From positions 2,216,604 through 2,280,603 of the forward strand of contig NC_091357.1 in assembly GCF_038502225.1 (NCBI RefSeq): a DNA stretch of 64,000 nt. Direction: 5' to 3'. Below, piece after piece: positions 54,257 to 64,000 of this stretch (position 1 is its first letter; each line of letters begins with the position of its first letter). The position numbers were made by a program, and so were the translations under genes. The notes beneath the pieces were generated by a model, which worked only from the letters and a program-made list of their open reading frames with translations, was not told the DNA's origin and made no database searches. This DNA comes from Cherax quadricarinatus. Taxonomy: Eukaryota > Arthropoda > Malacostraca > Decapoda > Parastacidae.

Positions 54257-54406
54257 ACACAAATAACCCGCACATAGAAGAAAGGAGCTTACGTTGACGT
54301 TTCGGTCCTACTTGGACCATTGACAAAGTCACACATGTAAATGGTCCAAGTCGAACCGAAACACGTCGTCGTAAGCTCCGCTCTTGTATGTGTGGGTTAT
54401 TTGTGT
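54257..54406. mobile_element. Palindromic pair of Penelope-like ends (GGTCC stem class)
   Basis: ACACAAATAACCCGCACATA with GGAGCTTACGTTGACGTTTC, GGTCCTACTTGGACC on the left faces GGTCCAAGTCGAACCGAAAC, CGTCGTAAGCTCC and TATGTGTGGGTTATTTGTGT on the right. The two arms differ at several bases. Confidence 0.75.
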
Positions 54407-54845
54407 ATCGTTCCAGTCACAGTATTGTGCCTTGTTATTTTTTTGTTCCACCATTCTTATGTTCTTTAATAATTCAGCTGATATCGTGAAGGAGGATAAG
54501 AATATTTGCAAGATAACCGAAAAGGCTGTAATTATTGCCTGTGGAACTAGTCAGACGAAGTGAAGAAAAAAATTCCATTGTGGACCTGAGTCTGGGATTA
54601 TCGACGGCAGGATAGCATTGCATAAAAGTTAGATGATCCTAGAAAGAGACTACTATCTAGATTTTGGGGATTTTGTTTCGTTTTGCCGCGAACCAGGTTC
54701 TTGGCACTGGAACCGAAAGAGGCACCAGGGAGATCATTGCTGGCTGTATCAGAGGTTTGTGCTTCAGGCAAGTTAATGATGATTTAGTTAAGGATAAGAT
54801 TGTTTTTTGAAGGCAAGATCGCATATGAAAGCTTTTAGGATAGTC
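54407..54845. other. Unassigned DNA
   Basis: No feature recognised. Confidence 0.5.
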
Positions 54846-55012
54846 CTACCTGGAGTCTACCTGGAAGGTGTTCCAGGGATCAACGCCCTCGCGGCTCGGT
54901 CCATGACCAGGCCTCCCGGTAGATCAGAGCCTGATCACTCTGGCTGTTATTGCTGGCCTCACCCACTCCAACGTACGAACCACAGCCTCACTCATCGGGA
55001 ACTAACTTTAGG
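54846..55012 (-). mobile_element. LINE family B 3' fragment (B3)
   Basis: ACCTGGAGTCTACCTGGAAG, GGATCAACGCCCTCGCGG and CAACGTACGAACCACAGCC match the 3' ends of B1 and B2. Only the terminal region is present. Confidence 0.85.
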
Positions 55013-55127
55013 TTATTTATTTTCCTAATGTCCTCCAGCAGTGATTCTGCATCACCAGGAAGCAGACAGTGAACTCACTTCTGTTTATTTAATTAGTGAT
55101 TATGCCTTAAACAGATGGTTTTGAGAT

Positions 55128-55262
55128 GTTACTGAGAGTCAGTTCCTGGTCCGGCTACTTCGATGGTCGTTACTTGGCCCTCTCTTTCCTTACTCCAATA
55201 ACCTTATCATATCTACTCTTAAAGCTATGTATGGAACCTGCTTCTACTACTACACATCAGGA
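55128..55262 (-). mobile_element. Diverged LINE family A 3' fragment (A6)
   Basis: Plus-strand blocks CTTAAAGCTATGTATGGA, CCTTATCATATCT and GAGAGTCAGTTCCTGGTCC match the 3' region of copies A1-A4 in order, with many substitutions. Confidence 0.7.
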
Positions 55263-56127
55263 AGGGGAACAATCTGTTAACTCTGACGATGAAGAGCGCT
55301 TTCCTGAATGGATAGAGAGATCGGGAATACTAATAAACAGCTGAGATTACAGCATCCCTTCTAAGTTAAATGCATTCATAAAAATTAATTTTTAGTGTTT
55401 TTTGTTCTGTTAGGTTAGTAATGCATGTCTTAATTGAATTGGTGTTAGAACTGTGGCTGCATCGTTATTTAAAATTCTTTGCAAACAGAATAATGTATTG
55501 GAAAAAGTCTGGCCTAATAGTCTGAGACACACTCCCAGTTAAGCAAATATTTGCAAATCTGGTGAGCCTAGAGAAAGAGCTGTCTGCTGTATCACCACCT
55601 GCTGGAGTGGGTATTTGTGTTTTGTTGCTATAAAATAACTTGCCGAACCTGGTGTGTGATATTGCTGCATTATAAACAGGTGAATATTCAAGGATTAAAG
55701 GCTGTTGTCTGGGAGGTCAATATTTGTGTTTGGAACTTTGGGTCGTTGCTTATCCTATGGAATGAAGGTAAATTTTCACTCCTTGATGCCATGAGAACTT
55801 TGTGTTCATTCTTGTTGGGGTGTTCAATACTTCCGTTCATTTTGAGACGAGACTGAGTGACGAAAGGAACAAAATCGTGAGATACACATGCTGAATAACG
55901 TACTTAAGGGGTTTGGGGGGAAGAAACTGTTCCTCACTCGACACTTTCAACTCGAGTCGAAAGAATGAAATCCACAACCCAGACTACCACGATATTTTTA
56001 CCACAAGTTTGTTTCCATGGTGACGGACGTACTGTTGGAGACTCTCAAACATTGTGTAGGAAAGAAAAATATCCACTTGTCCATACGCATTTAGATAAAA
56101 ATCGGTATAATTTAGTGGGTGAACCAT
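55263..56127. other. Unassigned DNA
   Basis: No coding or repeat family recognised. Confidence 0.5.
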
Positions 56128-56712
56128 TGTCTCTCTCTGTCTGTCTGTCTCTGTCTCTGTCTCTCTGTCTCTGTCTCTCTGTCTCTGTCTCTGTGTCTCT
56201 GTCTCTGTGTCTGTCTCTGTGTCTCTGTCTCTGTGTCTCTGTCTCTGTGTCTCTGTCTCTGTGTCTCTGTGTCTCTGTCTCTGTGTCTCTGTCTCTGTGT
56301 CTCTGTCTCTGTGTCTCTGTCTCTGTGTCTCTGTCTCTGTGTCTCTGTCTCTGTGTCTCTGTCTCTGTGTCTCTGTCTGTGTCTCTGTCTCTGTGTCTCT
56401 GTCTCTGTGTCTCTGTCTCTGTGTCTCTGTGTCTCTGTCTCTGTGTCTCTGTCTCTGTCTGTGTCTCTGTCTCTGTGTCTCTGTCTCTGTGTCTCTGTCT
56501 CTGTGTCTCTGTCTCTGTGTCTCTGTCTCTGTGTCTGTCTCTGTGTCTGTCTCTGTGTCTCTCTGTCTCTGTGTCTCTGTCTCTCTGTCTCTGTCTCTCT
56601 GTCTCTGTCTATCTCTGTCTCTATCTCTGTCTCTGTCTTTGTCTGTCTCTTTCTCTGTCTCTCTCTCTGTCTCTCTGTCTGTCTGTCTCTCTGTCTGTCT
56701 CTCTCTCTCTGG
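56128..56712. repeat. Pyrimidine-rich CTGT/CTCT compound repeat
   Basis: About 585 bp built on GTCTCTGTCTCTGT-type 14-bp units with 6- and 8-bp variants. All three plus-strand frames and two minus-strand frames are open for up to 250 codons, which is purely compositional. Confidence 0.96.
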
Positions 56713-57600
56713 AATAATATCCACTTGTGTGCCATGACAAAATATACATACGTCTATTTCAGATTTATTTCAATGTCATTTTTCTCTTTTTCAGCTGCTG
56801 AAGTGGCCGGCCTGGCGACCCAAGAGCTATTGTGGATCACTGAAAGCTTAAAGCTTCATAAGAGTTTCTGAAACTGAGACATTGCAACCGAATCGCTTTA
56901 TCAGGATTCCTACATCCGTATACCTGAATCCAAATCCCTGAATCTGAGTTTTTGAAATTTTGATTCTGATACTCTGTATTCAAATTTTAGTATCCTATTC
57001 TGTCTCATATCAGATTCTTTTGAATCCATATCTTTGAATCAGAATTCCTGAATCCTAATTCCCGAATCTCAGTTTCTTTATATGAATCTCTGAATCGGAA
57101 TCCCTTCCTGTGAATCCCTGATTCAGAGCCCTAATCCCAAAAATCTGAATACGGAATTTGAATCCCCGATTCAAGGCTCATGAGACGTAATCCTCAAATC
57201 CAACGTCCAACATCAGCTATGAAAATTACCCGATGTTGCGCTGGTGGTTAAGCAACCTATGAGTGCTGGCCGGAAGTCTACAATACATTTTTTGACGAGT
57301 GAGATGTGGAGCACTCTGGCCATCACTCTCACCATCGCTTAGCGGTGATGACACCGATAGTGACACTCTCAGCACCCATGAGAAGTGCCGTCACTATTGT
57401 AGTCCTCTTCACTATCCTCCCTCCTGCCAAAGGTAAGACATCGATGTGTGTTTTGACTTCATACACAACACTTTGTGTGAAAAAAAACACATGTGTACAA
57501 TTTAGTACGTTTATTAGACGGCTTAAGGAGCTACTTGTGAGTGAACGTTTCCTCTAATATGTGTCTTAAACTGTAATAATGTTGGTAGAATTGTTGGTAG
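56713..57600. other. Unassigned DNA with TGAATC-rich stretch
   Basis: 56890-57180 is packed with GAATC/TGAATC phrases (TGAATCCCTGAATC, GAATCTGAG), a decayed short-period repeat. 57500-57560 has an ACGTTTATTAGACGG and GTGAACGTTTCC pair that resembles a worn PLE end. Nothing coding. Confidence 0.55.
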
Positions 57601-57675
57601 AATGCAGGAGCTTTGTCAAGCCGATATCGGCTTGACAAAGCTCCTGGAGAGCGAAACGTTGCCACAAGAAAATGT
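57601..57675 (+). mobile_element. Penelope-like end with a perfect 42-bp palindrome
   Basis: 57605-57646 is a perfect palindrome with no spacer, centred on GATATC (arms CAGGAGCTTTGTCAAGCCGAT and its complement). The right arm continues GAGAGCGAAACGTTGCCACA, as in the end at 28628-28690. The core reads TTGACAA, degenerate for a hammerhead. Confidence 0.75.
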
Positions 57676-59074
<1,399 letters not shown>

Positions 59075-59128
<54 letters not shown>

Positions 59129-59129
59129 T

Positions 59130-59190
<61 letters not shown>
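59075..59190. repeat. (CA)n and (TA)n microsatellites
   Basis: CA units 59075-59125, a short spacer, then TA units 59133-59188. They fill the gap between LINE C3 and LINE A4. Confidence 0.97.
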
Positions 59191-59193
<3 letters not shown>

Positions 59194-59216
59194 ATTGTGT
59201 GTGTGCGTGTACTCGC

Positions 59217-61265
59217 CTAATTATACTCATCTAATCGTGGTTGCAGGAGTCGAGACTCGGCTCCTGGTCCCGCCTCTTCACTGATCGCTAGTAGGTCCTC
59301 TCTCTCTCTCTCTGCTTCCAGAGCTTTGTCATACCTCGTCTTAAAGCTATGTATGGCTCCTGCCTCCACTACATTACTTGCTAGGCTATTCCACTTTCTG
59401 ACGACTCTTTGACTGAAGAAATACTTCCTAACATCCCTCTGATTCGTCTGAGTCTTCAGCTTCCAGTTGTGACCCCTTGTTTCTGTGTCCCCTCTCTGGA
59501 ACATCCTGTCTCTATCTACCTTATCTATTCCACGCAGTATTTTGCATGTCGATATCATGTCTCCCCTGACCCTCCTGTCCTCCAATGTCATCAGGCAGAT
59601 TTCCCTCAACTTTTCTTCGTAGGACATACCCCTTAGCTCCGGAACTAGCCATGTTGCAAACCTTTGCACTTTCTCTAATTTCTTGACGTGCTTGACCAGG
59701 TGTGGGTTCCAAACTGGTGCTGCATACTCCAGTATGGGCCTGATGTACACAGTGTACAGTGTCTTGAACGATTCTTTACTAAGGTATGGGAACGCTATTC
59801 TCGGGTTTGCCAGGCGCCCGTATGCTGCAGCAGCTATCTGGTTGATGTGTGCCTCCGGAGCCATGCTCGGTGTTATGGTCACCCCAAGATCTTTCTCCTT
59901 GAGTGAGGTTTGCAGTTCTTGGCCACCTAGTCTATACTCTGTCTGCTGTTTTCTTTGCTCTTCTCCGATCTTCATGACTTTGCATTTGGCAGGGTTGAAT
60001 TCAAGAAGCCAGTTGCTGGATCACTTGTCCAGCCTGTCCAGGTCTCTTTGAAGTCCTGCCTGATCCTCATCTGATTTAATTCTCATTAACTTCACATCAT
60101 CTGCGAGCAGGGACACCTCTGAGTCTATCCCTTCCATCATGTCATTCACATATACCAGGTGCGCACTGTGATACCTCATCCCGTACCATGACTCGTTGTT
60201 GCCTCCTTGTCAGGTATTCTCTGATCCTTTGCAGAGCCCTTCCTGTTATATGCGCCTGATCCTCTAGTTTCTGCACTAGTCGCTTGTGAGGAACTGTGTC
60301 GAAGGCCTTCTTGGAGTCCAAGAAAATGCAATCAACCCACCCCTCTCTCTCGTTTCTTACTTCTGTAACTTTGTCATAGAACTCCAGAAGGTTTGTGACA
60401 CAGGATTTGCCTTCCATGAATCCGTGATGGTTGTCATTTATAATCTTGTTCCGTTCCAGGTGCTCCACCACTCTCCTCCTGATAATCTTCTCCATGACTT
60501 TGTATACTATACAGGTCAGTGACACTGGTCTGTAATTTAGCGCCTCTTCTCTGTCTCCTTTTTTAAAAAAATGGGAACTACATTTGAGGTCTTCCATACC
60601 TCAGGTAGTTGCCCAGTTTCAAGGGATGTGTTGAAGATTGTGGATAATGGCACACACAGTATATCTGCTCCCTCCCTGAGGACCCACGGGGAGATGTCCG
60701 GTCCCATTGCCTTTGATGTATCAAGGTCACTTAGCAGCTTCTTCACCTCCTCCTCAGTTGTGTGCATATCGTCCAGCATTTGTTGGTCTATTCCCTGTTG
60801 GTGTTCCCCTCTGTCCTGTCTTCCCCGAGTCCTTCCTGTCTCCACTGTGAATACTTCCTTAAATCTCATGTTGAGCTCCTCGCATACCTGTTGATCGTTT
60901 CTTGCGAGTTCCCCACCTTCTTTCCTCAGCCTGATCACCTAGTCTTTGGCTGTCGTCTTTCTCCTAATGTGACTAAACAGCAGTTTCGGGTCAGACTTGG
61001 CTTTTGATGCTATGTCATTTTCGTACTGTCGCTGGACCTCCCTCCTTATCTGTGCATAATCGTTTCTGACTCTTCGACTGATCTCCTTGTTTTCCTGAGT
61101 CATTTGCCTTCTGTACTTCTTCCATTCTCTAATGCACTTAGTTTTTGCCTCCCTGCACCTTTGGGTAAACCAAGGACTCGCTTTGGTCTTCTCATTGTTT
61201 CTGTTGCCCTTGGGAACAAACCTTTCCTCTGCCTCCTTGCATTTTGTTGTTACATATTCCATCAT
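59217..61265 (-). pseudogene. LINE A4 ORF2 linker, RT and C-terminus, multiply broken
   Basis: Pieces in order on the minus strand: 61265-60939 (linker, SPWFTQRCREAKTKCIREWK), an in-frame TAG at 60939-60941, 60938-60537 (RT start, MGPDISPWVLREGADIL, WKTSNVVPIF), a shift at the T/A run near 60565, 60597-60142 (FKKGDREEALNYRPVSLTC, FLDSKKAFDTVPHKRLVQKL), then 59975-59217 (LYTVYIRPILEYAAPVWNPH to the C-terminus). Compared with A2, about 50 bp are missing near 60158, which removes the GxxQGSVLGP motif. The catalytic FADD is LADD here. Confidence 0.9.
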
Positions 61266-61285
61266 TTCATTTACTGTCTTTGCTA

Positions 61286-62101
61286 CTATTTCTCTGTCCC
61301 ACTCATACCTGTGTATTCCCCTCTTTCATAGTTCGGCTTTTCCCATTCGACTCTTGTTACCCTCTCCACCTGTAACTCTACTATGTAATCAAAACTCAGG
61401 ACTACGTGGTCACTAGCTCCGAGGGGCCTCTCATATGTGATGTCATCAATGTCTGAGCTACTCAGGGCGAACATAAGGTCCAGTCTTGCTGGGTCATCCT
61501 CCCCCCTCTCTCTGGTAGTGTCCCTTATGTGTTGATGTATGAAGTTTTCCAGTACCACATCCATCATCTTGGCTCTCCATGTTTCGGGGCCCCCATGAGG
61601 CTCCAGGTTTTCCCAATCGATCTCCCTGTGGTTGAAATCACCCATAACCAGTAACTTTGCTCTGCACGATTGAGCTCTTCGTGCCACCTCAGCCAGTGTG
61701 TCCACCATCGCTCTGTTGTTCTCGTCATATTCCTCTCTTGGCCTCCTGCAGTTCTGTGGTGGGTTATACATCACAGCAATGACTACCTTATGTTCCCCAG
61801 ATTGAATTGTGCCTGCTATGTAGTCCCTTTCTCCAATCTCGTCCATGCCCTCCATTTCCTCGAAACTCCATCGGTTTTTTATGAGCAGTGCAACCCCTCC
61901 TCCCCCTCTGCTGCTCCTATCTTTCCTCAGGATCTGATATACCGGTGGGAAGACTGCATCTGTTATTGCCTCAGTGAGTTTCGTTTCTGTGACTGCTATG
62001 ATGTCTTGGGACTTCTCGTTGATTCTTTCGTGCCACTCCTGGTATTTATTTGCTATTCCATCTGCGTTTGTGTACCGCACCTTCAGCTTCTTGTCTATCA
62101 C
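61286..62101 (-). pseudogene. LINE A4 ORF2 endonuclease domain (intact piece)
   Basis: This open 271-codon segment starts MIDKKLKVRYTNADGI and carries all the AP-like endonuclease motifs: TNADG (Asn12), TETK (Glu39), GDFNH, RLDLMF and ASDHVVL. It would form a complete nuclease domain. It ends EYTGMSGTEK at a frameshift near 61290, and the rest of ORF2 lies in other frames. Position relative to ORF1 (about 50 bp downstream of its stop) is as expected for a bicistronic LINE. Confidence 0.9.
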
Positions 62102-62152
62102 GGTGGACCTGGGAGAATATTGGGGTTGGGGGAGCGGGAGCCCTCAGGGGGG

Positions 62153-63438
62153 CTATGGGGGTTTGTGGAGTGGGTGGGATTTGTGATGGGGGGTGGGGGC
62201 AGAGTGCCCATAGGGATCTGCTGTGGCAGTGGGGTTTGTGATGTCGGGGGTGGGGGCAGAGGGAACAGTGTGTGGATTTTGGTTTAGATTGTTCAGCTGC
62301 TTTGGGGTTGTCACAGTGTGGGTGGGGTTTGTGGTGAGGAGTGGGGCATAGTGCCCAAAGGGGGCTGCTGTAGAGATGGGGTTTGTGGTGGGGGTGGGGG
62401 CAGAGGGAACAGTGTGTGGGTTTTGGTTTTGGTTATTCAGTTGCTGTGTGGTTGTTGTGGTTGGAGTCCTTCTGTTGGTGTCTCTGTAGGGTGTATTTGT
62501 CCTTCCACCTGTGTCTGGGTTCTGCTCGTCTTCATCGATGCCTCCTGTTCCTCCTTTTGTCTTTGTCCCCTCTCTCTGTTTCGTCCTTTCCTCCTGTGTT
62601 CTGTCGCGATCGAGGTACATGCTCCAGTACTCTGAATTGTCCCTCAGTCGTGCTTTCTCCTGCATGACCCGGGTTCGAGCTGATTCTGCCTTGAAGGTTA
62701 CTTTGATAGGCCGTCTCCTTCTGCGTGCAAACCACCCAATTCTCCGAAAATTTGCCACCTGGGTCATGTCTCCCTCTCCTATTGCTTTCAAGATACCTTT
62801 GATCGCTTTCTTCTCCCCCAGGTTTCTTTCATCATAGGTTTCCCCTTCAACTTCTTGGAGCCCGTAGACAAACACTGACCTCTCCCTCTCCTTCTCCCAC
62901 TGTCTCTCTCTTTGCATTCTCTGAGGTGTTTTAGCTCCTTCCATTGAAATGTTGCTGCCTTCAACCCCTGCCCTTGCTGCAACCCCTATGCTCAGTGGAC
63001 TGTCTTTCCTGCCCAGCTGTTCCCTGCCACTGTAGTTGACTGTTAGTCTCTTCATAAGTCATGTCTCCTGCATTGACTGCAGGCTTCTCGTTTGGTCTTC
63101 TTGTACTCGTCTTTCCCTGAATCCCTACAGCCCCCTCGTCTGTGACTGGTATAGAAGTCCCTGATATCATGCCTGTACTGTCATTTGTCTCTATTCTGTT
63201 TCACGTTTTTTAGCTCCTCTTTTAAGTACGTTATCTTATCTTCTGCTGCTAAGACTTGTAGTCCACACTTCCTCCTCTCTTCAGCTATCCTCTCTATTAC
63301 TCTGCCAAGCTCTGCTAGCTTCCTTCCCAACTCTTCCTCCATTTTTGTGAGCTCTACCTCCCAATCTTCCCTCCCTGGTTCCTCGCTCCTGGGATCGACC
63401 TCCTGACCCCTGGGTCTCCACCCTCTTGAGTTACCCAT
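62153..63438 (-). pseudogene. LINE A4 ORF1 with coiled coil and Pro/Thr/Asn-rich repeats, two frameshifts
   Basis: The start MGNSRGWRPRGQEVDPRSEE at 63438 leads into a predicted coiled coil (KMEEELGRKLAELGRVIERI, AAEDKITYLKEELKNVK). A one-base loss near 63180 moves the frame into 63170-62961. A second shift near 63050 moves it to 63055-62153. The middle part (VFVYGLQEVEG, ANFRRIGWFARRRRRPIKVT) resembles an RNA-binding-like region of LINE ORF1 proteins. The C-terminus holds two imperfect repeats with LNNQNQNPHTVPSAPTP and LNNLNQNPHTVPSAPTP. No zinc knuckle was seen. Confidence 0.82.
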
Positions 63439-63900
63439 TTTTTTTTATTTTACCACAGAAAGGAGCTTGTGTGTGAGAGAGAGGGAGGGAGAGAGAGAGG
63501 GAGAGAGAATGCTGGGGAGAAGGCTAGGGATAATGAGTAGGAAGGCAAGGGAGTTAGGGGAGGCCAGGGGGAGGGGTAGGAGGAAAGGGAAGATGAATGG
63601 AAGGTGTGTGTGAGGAGGGGAGAGAGAGAATGAGAGGTGGAGAGAGAAGATAGAAAGGAAGAGATAAAGAGGAGAGAGAGGGGAAAGATGGATAGAGGGG
63701 GAGAGAGAGAGAAAGGTAGAGAGAGAGGGTGGGGAGAGAGAGCTTGGGACAGGATGTCCAGTGGTGGGTAGGTGGGTGTGAGGGACAGGTTGTGAGGGGT
63801 AGGGGAGGGGTAGTTGGTATGTGGTTGAAAGGTAACCGTTACTCCACTCTCATATAGGCTCAAATTTGTAGTCCCAGTTCTGTTTCCTAGTAATGCTACC
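63439..63900. other. GA-rich stretch, possible 5' UTR of LINE A4
   Basis: 63470-63760 is almost purely purine on the plus strand (GAGAGAGGG, GGGGAGAG phrases). On the LINE strand this is a pyrimidine-rich leader immediately upstream of ORF1, so it could be the 5' UTR. The exact 5' end is not visible. Confidence 0.6.
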
Positions 63901-63907
63901 TTTTCCC

Positions 63908-64000
63908 CTTAATGCATGTGTGTGTACTCACCTATTTGTACTCACCTATTTGTGGTTGCAGGGGTCGAGTCATAGCTCCTGGCCCCGCCTCTTCACTGAT
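63908..64000 (-). mobile_element. Start of another LINE family A copy (A5), cut by the window edge
   Basis: TGTGTACTCACCTATTTG, repeated once, then GTGGTTGCAGGGGTCGAGTC and CTCCTGGCCCCGCCTC match the 3' ends of A1-A4. The copy continues beyond the window. Confidence 0.9.

Larger units (their letters stand above)
59205..63438 (-). mobile_element. Near full-length LINE of family A (copy A4), both ORFs broken
   Basis: From the 3' tail (GTACTCGCCTAATTATACTC, plus strand) the minus strand contains the whole of ORF2 (59217-62101) and ORF1 (62153-63438), with the ORF1 ATG at 63436-63438. This copy defines the family: ORF1 with coiled coil, about 50 bp spacing, then an endonuclease-RT ORF2. The 5' UTR may extend into the GA-rich stretch to about 63860. 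Several frameshifts, a stop and a 50-bp deletion inactivate it. Confidence 0.92.

Noticed and set aside
55965..56871. Open frames of up to 250 codons on both strands (Cys/Leu/Val/Ser or Arg/Glu/Thr repeats)
   Set aside because: They run through a CTGT/CTCT simple repeat that is open in nearly every frame. Composition, not selection, explains them.

Overview
This is a repeat-dominated stretch of eukaryotic nuclear DNA. It contains no bacterial gene organisation and I found no convincing host protein-coding gene, rRNA or functional tRNA. The content is non-LTR retrotransposons (LINEs), tRNA-derived and other SINEs, Penelope-like element (PLE) ends with hammerhead-ribozyme-like motifs, and very large micro- and minisatellite arrays. 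This content resembles intergenic DNA of decapod crustaceans, probably a crayfish. That assignment rests on my recognition of the repeat families, not on a database search.

Layout. 1-1246: AC/TA microsatellites and a 5'-truncated RTE-like LINE (family C, minus). 1246-7773: a full-length two-ORF LINE (family E, plus, 1421-7278) inserted into the tail of an older minus-strand LINE (family F), with an 8-bp direct repeat at the junctions. 7774-12095: a CT microsatellite, then three 5'-truncated copies of one CR1/Jockey-like LINE (family A, minus) abutting head to tail; the third carries a SINE with 12-bp target duplication and an internal CT expansion. 12096-33800: mostly unassigned AT-rich DNA with minisatellites of 35, 73, 28 (about 2.56 kb), 63, 23 (about 1.4 kb), 13, 38 and 18 bp, plus scattered SINEs and PLE ends. 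33812-38060: a 26-bp minisatellite, then a full-length family C LINE (34455-38046) with an uninterrupted 2.9-kb ORF and a 13-bp target duplication. 38265-41040: a LINE of family B (minus) with two small frameshifts. 41041-58230: unassigned DNA, LINE and PLE relics, long inverted repeats, and 43-, 58- and 22-bp minisatellites. 58235-64000: another family C copy, then the longest family A copy (59205 to about 63438, both ORFs broken) and the edge of a further A copy.

The parts interact as transposable elements do. LINEs E and C2 carry endonuclease plus reverse transcriptase ORFs that look able to encode active enzymes. The SINEs have 11-14 bp target-site duplications of the kind made by LINE machinery, so they were probably mobilised by LINE enzymes. 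Flanking duplications could be read directly for LINE C2, LINE E, three SINE-1 copies and three SINE-2 copies, which gives exact ends and a relative order of insertion. The most distinctive features are the hammerhead-like motifs at PLE ends and the many palindromes these ends form, the head-inverted tRNA-SINE copies, and a 28-bp satellite that repeats a CACGTG E-box roughly 90 times with a 560-bp (20-unit) higher-order period.
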